Shown: one piece after another, positions 49,001 to 55,764 of the stretch
Layout of the letters: every line of letters starts with the position of its first letter
Position numbering within the stretch: position 1 is the stretch's first letter
Assembly (NCBI RefSeq): GCF_034087045.1
Contig: NZ_CP139247.1
Location: forward strand, 7,094,001-7,158,000
Direction of reading: 5' to 3'
Origin: Chitinophaga sancti
GTDB taxonomy: Bacteria > Bacteroidota > Bacteroidia > Chitinophagales > Chitinophagaceae
DNA length: 64,000 nucleotides
Program-made: the position numbers and the translations under genes
The notes under the pieces: model-generated
What the model was told of the DNA's origin: nothing
What the model saw: the letters and a program-made list of their open reading frames with translations, nothing else
Database searches by the model: none

Positions 49001-52000
49001 AACCACTTGCCTGTTGACAACTGATACAGGCAGGCACGTAACAATGGACCACTGCTCAGGTTAAAGACATAGTTGAAGTCTGCCGTCAGCGCATCATTTG
49101 CTGATACTACGTAATCCTGGTAGTGAAGTTTAAAATCAATTGAAGGCAGGATAAACTGGCGTACCTCTCCTTCATCTTCGCGGAACACGGTGCGCAGGAC
49201 TTCATGACGGGCGATTAAAGTTTTGAATGCATCTTCCAGGGCGACCTTATCCAGCGAACCTGTGAACACGTATGCGCCTGTAATATTATATGCTACACTT
49301 CCACCTTCCAGCTGGCTCAATACCCATATACGACGCTGGGAAGAGGATAATACATAACTACTTTGTACCGGCGCTAACGGTATCCCTGCAAAGGCAGTAC
49401 GTGTTGAACCCGACAGTAACAACGCCTGTTGTTCAAGCTCCGGGTACGTAAAGATTTCACGGATACCAACCTTCACCTCAAAAACCTGGTACAGCTGACT
49501 CACCAGCCGTGCTGCTTTCAGACTATGACCACCCAGTTCGAAAAAGTTCGAATGGATACCAATCCGGGCTGCATCTATGCCTAACAACTCACTCCATACA
49601 TGTACCAGTCCCTGTTCGACTGCTGTACGTGGCGCCATATAGCCTTCACCGCTTTCAATCTCTTCCCCATCCATTGTCACCAGCAGCTGACGGTCTACCT
49701 TTCCATTATGGTTCAGTGGCAGCGCTGATACACGGATCATTCGCTGTGGAACCATGTAGGAGGGCAAATGCGCTCCCAGGTAACTTCGTAGGCCTGATAA
49801 CGAACTCCCAACTATATATGCATGTAATTCTTTATTGCCATCTGCTCCTGTTCCCGTTAAGACTACTGCTGCACTCACCCCTTCATGGCTTTGCAGCCGC
49901 GCGGTAATCTCTCCGATCTCTATTCGGTAACCCCGGATCTTCACCTGGTCATCAAATCGGCCCAGGTATTCTAATTCCCCACCAGCGAGAAAGCGCACCT
50001 TATCACCACTACGGTATAAACGTTCTACTCCCCTGTTTACAAATCTTGCACTGGTCAGTTCTTCACGGTTCAGGTAACCTCTGGCTACACCGGCACCTCC
50101 TACATACAACTCACCGGCTACGCCTCTGGGTACCGGCTGACCATAACTATCCAGTACATAACATCTCAGGGTCGGAATCGGACAGCCGATATTGCTTACA
50201 CCTGCATACAGATCAGACAATGACAGCTCCTTGTAGGTTACATGCACTGTTGTTTCTGTAATGCCATACATATTGATCAGCCGACAGGATGGATAACGCA
50301 GTTTCCATGGTAACAGGTTACCTGGTGACAAGGCCTCTCCTCCAAAAATTACATATCTTAACTGGTGACAGTCTTCCCCATTATCGGCCTGCTGCAGATT
50401 GTAAAAGGCCGAAGGTGTCTGGTTCAGGACTGTTACACCTTCTTCTCTTAATAAGATTAAAAACTGTGATGGATCACGGGCCACCAGGGATGGCACTACT
50501 ACCAGTTTGCCGCCATACAGCAATGCGCCATACATCTCCCATACTGAAAAATCAAAGCAATACGAGTGGTACATTGTCCATACATCAGTACTATTGAAGT
50601 CATACAGTGGATGTTCGGTGAACAATAATCTTACTACGTTGTAATGTGCTACTACCACTCCCTTCGGGTTGCCTGTGGTACCGGAGGTGTAGATCACATA
50701 GGCAATATCATCCGGATGATTAATATTTTCAGGATTCTCTTCGCTATAGTCACAGGCTGATGCCAATGCCGTTTCATCCAATAAAAACCGGCTGCCACTG
50801 TCTGTTAAAATATAATTGATCCGGTCAGAAGGGTATTCTACGTCAACAGGTACATAACCTCCTCCAGCCTTCAGCACACCCAGCATACCAATCACCTGAT
50901 CTACACCACGGTCAAGCACCATTGATACCAGGTCATTGCGACCTATGCCATGCTCTCCACGCAGGTAATGCGCCAGCTGATTCGCACGCGCATTTACCTC
51001 ATGGTAGGTCAGCCGGTCAGTTCCGTTCACTACTGCCAGCTGATCTGGCGTTCGGGCTACCTGTTGTTCAAAAAGAGATACCAGCGTTGCTGCTTTGGGA
51101 TAATCTTCATCACCTCCGGCCTGCGCTATTTCACCCAGGTAATCCAGCCGGCTGATCGCTGCAGCCGGAGTAGCAAGGATAGCTGTCAGTAATTGCTCCA
51201 GGTGAGATAACAGTTGTAAACCTGTGGACGCCGTGTAAATATCACTGTTATAAATTAGTTCTGCTCCTAATCTTCCACCGGATTCTATAAACGTAAACTG
51301 CAGATCAAACTTGCTGGTCAGCAACACATCCTCCTCATACGCCTTCACTTTTACATCCACCGACTGGCTGTTCCATACAGCTGCATAATCCACATCCTGC
51401 TGTAATACCACTACCACATCAAACAATGGATGGCGGCTTGCATCCCGCTCTAAATACAGCTCATCCACCAAAGCATCAAAGGGATAAGACTGATGTGTAT
51501 AACCATCCAGAATCTGCTGACGGACTTCTGATAACAAACCACGGAAATCTCCATCTCCACTAAAACGGCTCCTGAGTGCCAGCATATTCACATAAAACCC
51601 TATCTGATCTTCCAGGTCGATGTGATCACGACCTGATACAGGGCTGCCTATGATGATATCTTCCTGACCCGTATAACGATATAACAAAGCAGTGACCAGT
51701 GCCACCAGGCCCGAAAATAAATTCTGTGATGATAACTGTTTTAAACCCTGGTAAAGGTCATCTCTCAGTAAACGGCTGATCTTACCTCCATGGTAAGTCT
51801 TCTGGGCCGGACGCGGTTTATCGCCCAGCAATTCCAGCACCGGCATCTCTCCATAAAAGCGCTCGTGCCAGTAAGTACGGTCAGCCTCATGCAGGTGCTG
51901 GGCCTGCCAATCGCTATAATCTTTATACTGGATACGCAATGCGGGTAAGGAGCTTCCACCTGTATACAGGTGAAGTAATTCCCTGATCAGCACACTCATG

Positions 52001-55000
52001 GACCAACCATCGCTGATGATGTGGTGCATCACAAACCCCAGTACCCATCGACGATCTGCCACCTGGTACAGCGTTGCACGTAGTAATGAACCATTCGAAA
52101 GATCAAAAGCTTCCACATAATCCTGCGTCAGCAAACTATTTAAGTCAGCCGGCGTGCTACGCAGATCAATATAATTAATCGTAAATGCTATACTTGGTTG
52201 TATAAACTGACGCACCTCTCCCTGACTATCTTCACGGAAAAAAGTACGCAGTATTTCATGACGCGCGATCAGTTCATTCAAGCACTGTTCCAGTTTAGAC
52301 ACATCCAGGTTACCTTCGAATATATAAGCAGCCGGTATATTATAAGCGACGTTTCCGCCCTCCAATTGACTTAATATCCACAAACGGCGCTGTGCTGAAG
52401 ATAAAGCATAACTTTCCCCGACAGCAACCACAGGAATTTGTTCAAATGTTGTCCTCACGCTGGCATCTACCAGATTTGCCAGATCTTCCAATATAGGATG
52501 ATGAAAAATCTCTTTTAGCGAGATCTTCACCTCAAATAAGCGGTGTAACTGACTGATTAGCCGGGTTGCCTTCAGGCTATGGCCGCCCAGCAGAAAAAAG
52601 TTATCATTGACACTTATTTTATCAGAGCTCAGGCCTAGTATCTCACTCCAGATATTTACAAGGGTTGATTCTGTTGCTGTACGAGCGCCCACATACTGTG
52701 TCAGTGAAAAACCATCCGGAGCTGGCAATGCCTTGCGGTCTGCTTTGCCACTTGCATTTAAGGGAATGGCATCCAGCTGCATAAAGTAAGCCGGTATCAT
52801 ATACGCCGGCAGGATACCTGACAGGTGTGCACGGATCTTATTCAAATCAAGTTTTTCCGCACCTGTTACATACGCGATCAATTCATGCTCACCATCATGT
52901 CCCTTCCGCGCGATCACCACCGCATCATGAATGTCAGCATACTTTTGTAAGGTATGCGAAATTTCACCCAACTCTATCCGATAACCTCGCACCTTCACCT
53001 GGTCATCTTTACGACCTGCATACACTACCAGTCCATCTGCTGTACGGTAACCAATATCTCCCGTACGGTAAAGACGGCCACCGTTTATAAAAGGATCTGC
53101 TATAAATTTCTCTTCTGTCAGCGCTGCATTATTTAAATACCCCCTCGCCAAGCCATCACCTCCTATACAGATTTCACCTTTCACACCAACAGGCAATACT
53201 TCGTTATCAACGCCTAAAATATGTATTTGGGTATTCCAAATAGGGCGCCCGATTGGAATGATGACATCTCCGGCATGTGTAGCATAATAACTGACTTCAA
53301 TTGATGCTTCCGTAGGACCGTATAAGTTATATAATGGTATGTTTACCTGCGCATACCAGCGATCAACTGTTGCCGGTGTCAATGCCTCACCACTCGCCAT
53401 CACCATCCGGACACTACTTAGTAAGGAAATATCAATATCATTATTCAGGAAATTATTCAGCATTGACGGCACAAAGTGCAGACATGTAATTTTCTCCATG
53501 GTCACCAGCGATAATAAACGCTCCGGGGATGCCACATCTTCTGTTGGACACATCACTTCTGTAGCACCGATACATAACGGTAGAAATAGCTCAGAAACAG
53601 ATACATCAAAAGTGAAAGAGGTTTTCTGAAGAATAACATCATTGCTGTCCAGACTAAATTCGCTCCACATCCAGTTAAGCCGGTTCATCACGCCACGTGA
53701 CTCCAGTATACAGCCTTTCGGACGACCTGTTGAACCTGACGTGTAAATTACATACATCGGATCCCTGCTGGTCGTACCGGCTACATACCCTTCAGTACTA
53801 TAAGTATCTAATGCAGCACGCAGCGCTGTCAGCAGCTTTGCATCCAATACCACTTTACATCCGCTGTCTGAGACAATATATTGCTGACGCTCTTCCGGGA
53901 AAGTCGGATCAATAGGTACATAAGCACCACCAGCCTTTAGCACACCGATCAGGCAGATCAGCTGCCATTCACTACGCTCCAGTTGTACACCTACCAGGTC
54001 GCCTGCACCAATACCATATTTCGCACGCAGATAAGCACCTACCTGGTTGGTAATTGCATCCAGTTCTCCATAGCTGAGACTCGTTTCTTTGTATTTGACA
54101 GCTGTGTGATCTGGTCTGATCAACGCCTGCTTCTTAAATAGGTCTATAACTGTCTTATCTTCCACGTAGGGATGACGCGTATCATTAAACCCATGTACAA
54201 GTTGCTCCCGTTCGCCGGGCGTAACAATACTGATCTGCTTAATAAGCACTGCCGGATTATCAATTACCTGTGATGTAATATAAGAAAAGGCCTGATAGAA
54301 CCTGACAACGGTATCCTTCTTATACAAATGCGTCGCATACTCAATTTCAACATAACCATCATCGTTAGTACCAGCTGCAAAGTTGAAACTAAGATCCAAC
54401 TTGGCATTCACGTTGTCCAGGTCAAATCTGTTACTACCGGATAAATAGGTACAGATATCCTCCATGACAATACCTGCTGATTTACCCAGCTCTACCGGTG
54501 GATTTTGTTGTACCACCATCAATACATCAAATAGCGGATTACGGCCAGCATCAATGATAACAGGTGCCAACTCAATAATCTTGTCCAATGGATAATCCTG
54601 AAATTCAAAGGCCTGCCTGGTTTGCCTGGATACCGCTTCCAGGTGCTCCTGGAAGGTATGACCGCTATCAACCTGCGTCCTTAAAGGGACTGTATTGACA
54701 TACAGGCCCACCTGGTCTTCCAGCTCATGATGATTACGGCCCGAAACAGGTGTTCCGATAACGATATCCTGCTGACCTGAAAATTTGTTCAGCAGGATGC
54801 TGAGTGTAGCATGAAAAAAGTTAAAAACTGTAGTACGATGTTCCTTACAGAATTCACGGATATGGGCATATATTTCGTTATTCCAGTAAAAGCGGCTAAT
54901 GGCTCCTGAAAAACTTTTTATTACCGGGCGTGCAAAATCTGCTGGTAATTCCAATTGCGTACTATAATCTTTAAACTGCTGTTCCCAATATCGGGGAGCC

Positions 55001-55764
55001 AGCTCATTTATCTGTCTGGTATGCCATGCAGCATAATCCCTGTATTGGATATGCAAAGGTTGGTCGGTCGGGAATTGACCACTGTTAAAGGCTGTATAAT
55101 AAACCATCAGCTCGCGCAACATCAATGCTACCGACCAGCCATCACTCACAATATGATGAACTGTCAGGAACAAGGCATATTCACGGTAAGCTATCCGGTA
55201 CATATCTGCTCTAATCAAGGGTCCTTTTTCCAGGTCGAACTGAGAGTGAAACATTGCCTGGTACTCCTGATAAATAAACTCTTTTATACCAACACCGGAA
55301 GATACATCTTCATACCTGATAGAAAACGGTAATTCATCCAACACAAATTGCCTGGGCACCAGGTCTACTTCTTTAAAAACAGTGCGCAGGCTCTCATGTC
55401 TTTTCAATATTTCCCTCAATCCCTGTTCTATCACCAGCGGATCTATATTCCCTTTGAGGTGTAATCCTACTACAATATTATATGTACTGTTACCACCCTC
55501 CTGTTGAGATAATAACCAAAGTCTTTTTTGAGCAGCTGACAATTCATAATGCTCCTGCCTGTGCAGTGAAGTCACAGGTGTATATTTAATACTATCCGCA
55601 TATGACTGCAGATAAGAAAGTAGTTCGCTTTTATTTTCTTTGACAGTAGTCATCAACGCTTCTGGCAAGCGATTGGTTTCACCCGTTAATCTCAAACGTT
55701 CTCCATCTGCCACGGGGACTACCTTATATTCTTTAAGTGCTGCGATAATTTTTGGGGCATTCAT
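40066..55764 (-). CDS. NRPS, modules 1-5: docking-(C-A-T) x5, predicted X(Ser-like)-Thr-Tyr-Thr-Ser
   Basis: The 5232-residue synthetase begins 4 bp inside the end of the ligase gene (ATGA overlap). A TubC-like docking domain (1-58) leads into five C-A-T modules. Carrier Ser residues lie near 1060, 2079, 3120, 4137 and 5173, and C-domain His pairs near 203, 1247, 2262, 3306 and 4321. The first C domain (HHIVSDGWS) should act as the lipoinitiation domain that joins the fatty acyl group to residue 1. Pocket residues by eye are DVSHMSLIEK (Ser-like with Ser for Trp at the third position, uncertain), DFWNIGMVHK (the classic Thr code), DASTVAAICK (Tyr-like), DFWNIGMVHK (Thr) and DVWHISLIDK (Ser-like). 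Modules 2 and 4 are near-identical copies. The protein ends with a hydrophobic tail (LTQIDI). Confidence 0.95.
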   Translation of the reverse strand: MNAPKIIAALKEYKVVPVADGERLRLTGETNRLPEALMTTVKENKSELLSYLQSYADSIKYTPVTSLHRQEHYELSAAQKRLWLLSQQEGGNSTYNIVVGLHLKGNIDPLVIEQGLREILKRHESLRTVFKEVDLVPRQFVLDELPFSIRYEDVSSGVGIKEFIYQEYQAMFHSQFDLEKGPLIRADMYRIAYREYALFLTVHHIVSDGWSVALMLRELMVYYTAFNSGQFPTDQPLHIQYRDYAAWHTRQINELAPRYWEQQFKDYSTQLELPADFARPVIKSFSGAISRFYWNNEIYAHIREFCKEHRTTVFNFFHATLSILLNKFSGQQDIVIGTPVSGRNHHELEDQVGLYVNTVPLRTQVDSGHTFQEHLEAVSRQTRQAFEFQDYPLDKIIELAPVIIDAGRNPLFDVLMVVQQNPPVELGKSAGIVMEDICTYLSGSNRFDLDNVNAKLDLSFNFAAGTNDDGYVEIEYATHLYKKDTVVRFYQAFSYITSQVIDNPAVLIKQISIVTPGEREQLVHGFNDTRHPYVEDKTVIDLFKKQALIRPDHTAVKYKETSLSYGELDAITNQVGAYLRAKYGIGAGDLVGVQLERSEWQLICLIGVLKAGGAYVPIDPTFPEERQQYIVSDSGCKVVLDAKLLTALRAALDTYSTEGYVAGTTSRDPMYVIYTSGSTGRPKGCILESRGVMNRLNWMWSEFSLDSNDVILQKTSFTFDVSVSELFLPLCIGATEVMCPTEDVASPERLLSLVTMEKITCLHFVPSMLNNFLNNDIDISLLSSVRMVMASGEALTPATVDRWYAQVNIPLYNLYGPTEASIEVSYYATHAGDVIIPIGRPIWNTQIHILGVDNEVLPVGVKGEICIGGDGLARGYLNNAALTEEKFIADPFINGGRLYRTGDIGYRTADGLVVYAGRKDDQVKVRGYRIELGEISHTLQKYADIHDAVVIARKGHDGEHELIAYVTGAEKLDLNKIRAHLSGILPAYMIPAYFMQLDAIPLNASGKADRKALPAPDGFSLTQYVGARTATESTLVNIWSEILGLSSDKISVNDNFFLLGGHSLKATRLISQLHRLFEVKISLKEIFHHPILEDLANLVDASVRTTFEQIPVVAVGESYALSSAQRRLWILSQLEGGNVAYNIPAAYIFEGNLDVSKLEQCLNELIARHEILRTFFREDSQGEVRQFIQPSIAFTINYIDLRSTPADLNSLLTQDYVEAFDLSNGSLLRATLYQVADRRWVLGFVMHHIISDGWSMSVLIRELLHLYTGGSSLPALRIQYKDYSDWQAQHLHEADRTYWHERFYGEMPVLELLGDKPRPAQKTYHGGKISRLLRDDLYQGLKQLSSQNLFSGLVALVTALLYRYTGQEDIIIGSPVSGRDHIDLEDQIGFYVNMLALRSRFSGDGDFRGLLSEVRQQILDGYTHQSYPFDALVDELYLERDASRHPLFDVVVVLQQDVDYAAVWNSQSVDVKVKAYEEDVLLTSKFDLQFTFIESGGRLGAELIYNSDIYTASTGLQLLSHLEQLLTAILATPAAAISRLDYLGEIAQAGGDEDYPKAATLVSLFEQQVARTPDQLAVVNGTDRLTYHEVNARANQLAHYLRGEHGIGRNDLVSMVLDRGVDQVIGMLGVLKAGGGYVPVDVEYPSDRINYILTDSGSRFLLDETALASACDYSEENPENINHPDDIAYVIYTSGTTGNPKGVVVAHYNVVRLLFTEHPLYDFNSTDVWTMYHSYCFDFSVWEMYGALLYGGKLVVVPSLVARDPSQFLILLREEGVTVLNQTPSAFYNLQQADNGEDCHQLRYVIFGGEALSPGNLLPWKLRYPSCRLINMYGITETTVHVTYKELSLSDLYAGVSNIGCPIPTLRCYVLDSYGQPVPRGVAGELYVGGAGVARGYLNREELTSARFVNRGVERLYRSGDKVRFLAGGELEYLGRFDDQVKIRGYRIEIGEITARLQSHEGVSAAVVLTGTGADGNKELHAYIVGSSLSGLRSYLGAHLPSYMVPQRMIRVSALPLNHNGKVDRQLLVTMDGEEIESGEGYMAPRTAVEQGLVHVWSELLGIDAARIGIHSNFFELGGHSLKAARLVSQLYQVFEVKVGIREIFTYPELEQQALLLSGSTRTAFAGIPLAPVQSSYVLSSSQRRIWVLSQLEGGSVAYNITGAYVFTGSLDKVALEDAFKTLIARHEVLRTVFREDEGEVRQFILPSIDFKLHYQDYVVSANDALTADFNYVFNLSSGPLLRACLYQLSTGKWLFSFVIHHIISDGWSIGVFIRELLAIYNGTAALSPLRIQYKDYATWQATQLSGAALENHRPYWLDQFKGELPVLDIPGTFTRPAIKTYVGARIHKKIDQTLYNGLKELANEQHATLFMTLVAAVNVLLYRYTGQEDIIIGSPIAGRDHIDLEEQIGLYANTLAIRSRFKGQDTFTALLSYVRERTLGANAHQLLPFDTLLDELQISHDRSRNALFEVEVMLQNGDANVLEQNLLNGLEIKSYEGVRNDTSRFDLVFDFFENVNGLEVECVYNTDIYPEKLVLQILRHLEQLCSDILLHPSAPINELDYLHTAEQQQLLTTFNNTAIAYPDNSNIVSLFETQAEIRPDAAAVVFGKTVLSYRELDERANQLAHYLKENYAAGADQLIAIMLDRSEKLIVAILGILKSGAAYVPIDPAYPASRKKYILKDTQAAILLTQTDYIFDLDYFEGGMFVMDLQMDTIDTPVFSPAIVISNMDLAYVIYTSGSTGNPKGVMIAHEAIVNTIYAQKDLFGAVAGEKHLQFASPSFDASVSEIFVALAAGAVLCIIEEEKKKQPATLEKYITDEHIALATLPPAIVKLLSIPNIQSLKRLVTAGEAAVLDKAVAFSQTGKYINAYGPTESSICATTFSFNATAVSSDTVPIGSPIANTRIYVLDENARLLPVGVPGEIYIAGRGLAKGYLNNPVLTAEKFCPDPFREGERMYRTGDIGYWLPDGVLSFTGRRDEQVKVRGYRIELGEIERTLQQYTDITAAAAIVHTDRHGESMLVAYISGNEELWAESIRSWLITQLPEYMIPNQFIQLPVLPLNASGKVDKRSLPLPDGLSAGKDYVAPGNDIEWGIAEIWSEVLDVSKDKISVKDNFFLLGGHSLKATRLVGHLHRRFGVKVELQDLFSHPVLEEQAKLIDIGVPKTFIQIPQVGVQESYALSSAQRRLWILSQLEGGNVAYNIPAAYIFEGNLDVSKLEQCLNELIARHEILRTFFREDSQGEVRQFIQPSIAFTINYIDLRSTPADLNSLLTQDYVEAFDLSNGSLLRATLYQVADRQWVLGFVMHHIISDGWSMSVLIRELLHLYTGGSSLPALRIQYKDYSDWQAQHLHEADRTYWHERFYGEMPVLELLGDKPRPAQKTYHGGKISHLLRDDLYQGLKQLSSQNLFSGLVALVTALLYRYTGQEDIIIGSPVSGRDHIDLEDQIGFYVNMLALRSRFSGDGDFRGLLSEVRQQILDGYTHQSYPFDALVDELYLERDASRHPLFDVVVVLQQDVDYAAVWNSQSVDVKVKAYEEDVLLTSKFDLQFTFIESGGRLGAELIYNSDIYTASTGLQLLSHLEQLLTAILATPAAAISRLDYLGEIAQAGGDEEYPKAATLVSLFEQQVARTPDQLAVVNGTDRLTYHEVNARANQLAHYLRGEHGIGRNDLVSMVLDRGVDQVIGMLGVLKAGGGYVPVDVEYPSDRINYILTDSGSRFLLDETALAAACDYSEENPENINHPDDIAYVIYTSGTTGNPKGVVVAHYNVVRLLFTEHPLYDFNSTDVWTMYHSYCFDFSVWEMYGALLYGGKLVVVPSLVARDPSQFLILLREEGVTVLNQTPSAFYNLQQADNGEDCHQLRYVIFGGEALSPGNLLPWKLRYPSCRLINMYGITETTVHVTYKELSLSDLYAGVSNIGCPIPTLRCYVLDSYGQPVPRGVAGELYVGGAGVARGYLNREELTSARFVNRGVERLYRSGDKVRFLAGGELEYLGRFDDQVKIRGYRIEIGEITARLQSHEGVSAAVVLTGTGADGNKELHAYIVGSSLSGLRSYLGAHLPSYMVPQRMIRVSALPLNHNGKVDRQLLVTMDGEEIESGEGYVAPRTAVEQGLVHVWSELLGIDAARIGIHSNFFELGGHSLKAARLVSQLYQVFEVKVGIREIFTYPELEQQALLLSGSTRTAFAGIPLAPVQSSYVLSSSQRRIWVLSQLEGGSVAYNIPGAYEFEGQLDAALLEDAFKTLIARHEVLRTVFREDEEGEVRQFILPSIDFKLHYQDHVVSANDVLIADFNYVFDLSSGPLLRACLYQLSAGKWLFSFVIHHIISDGWSIGVFIQELLHVYNGGGTLPPLRIQYKDYADWQAAQLSGAALEAHRAYWLDKFKGELPVMDLVTDKVRPLIKSYAGSKVEKQLSIDLTRKLKQLVNATGSTLFIGMMAAVKTLLYRYTGQEDIIVGSAVAGREHIDLEEQIGFYVNTLALRSRFNGSDNFESLLSMIHQQTLEAYAHQVYPFDSLIDELRLHRDMSRHPLFDVFVVFHNESDYRLTNNNGNLRITPYKDDHHVTCKFDLQFDFTEDEDSIQVSVTYSPDIFQAPRIERLVAHFEQLLSTVVAAPATPLRKLNYLLPGEREQLVYGFNDTNHLFPADKTIIDLFREQVLIRPDHPAVKYNDTSLSYSQLDRITNQVGAYLRKEYGISAGDLVGVQLERSEWQLICLIGVLKAGGAYVPIDPAFPEERRQYIVSDSKCKVVLTAAALAQLQAALPAYSTEAFTAGTTSRDLMYVLYTSGSTGRPKGCMLEYRGVVNRLNWMWREYSLGSNDIILQKTSFTFDVSVWEIFLPLCVGATEVLCPAEDVASPGRLLSLISREAVTCLHFVPSMLNSFLGSVVDAALLKSVRMVIASGEALTPATVELWYELVNIPLHNLYGPTEASIDVSYYATRAEEVIIPIGRPIWNTQLYILGADNEVLPTSVRGEICIGGDGLARGYLNNAALTEEKFTTDPFISDGRLYHTGDIGYRTANGLIVYAGRKDDQVKVRGYRIELGEIVHALQQYEDIHEATVIARKGNDGENELIAYITAGVTLEMESIRSYLAGILPAYMLPSYYVQLDAMPLNTSGKTDRKALPIPQDGSMLRTATAYVAPRNATESGLVEIWSEVLGISKDKIGVRDNFFDLGAHSLKAVKVISRIHTTFLIRINLQNIFKEPTIEHLAGQIEFILSQHKQTKNTETLTQIDI
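40552..42071. repeat. Inter-gene repeat covering a Ser-type adenylation domain, copy 2
   Basis: This is the partner of 37201-38720 at an offset of 3351 bp. The two copies lie on either side of the gene boundary, so recombination between them would fuse the two synthetases and remove one module. Confidence 0.9.
43121..46232. repeat. Dispersed NRPS module repeat, copy 1 (Thr module 4)
   Basis: About 3.1 kb is nearly identical to 49298-52409, an offset of 6177 bp or exactly two modules. It spans one C-A-T module from C-domain opening to the next C-domain opening. Partial similarity continues to about 42779. Confidence 0.9.
49298..52409. repeat. Dispersed NRPS module repeat, copy 2 (Thr module 2)
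   Basis: This is the partner of 43121-46232. Only single-base differences were seen by eye, such as Met versus Val after EGY and Asp versus Glu in the GGD(D/E)YPK segment. Confidence 0.9.

Noticed and set aside
24355..55764. Long direct repeats as possible CRISPR or mobile elements
   Set aside because: The repeats are kilobase-sized, in frame and correspond to NRPS modules; there are no short regular repeats with spacers and no transposase.
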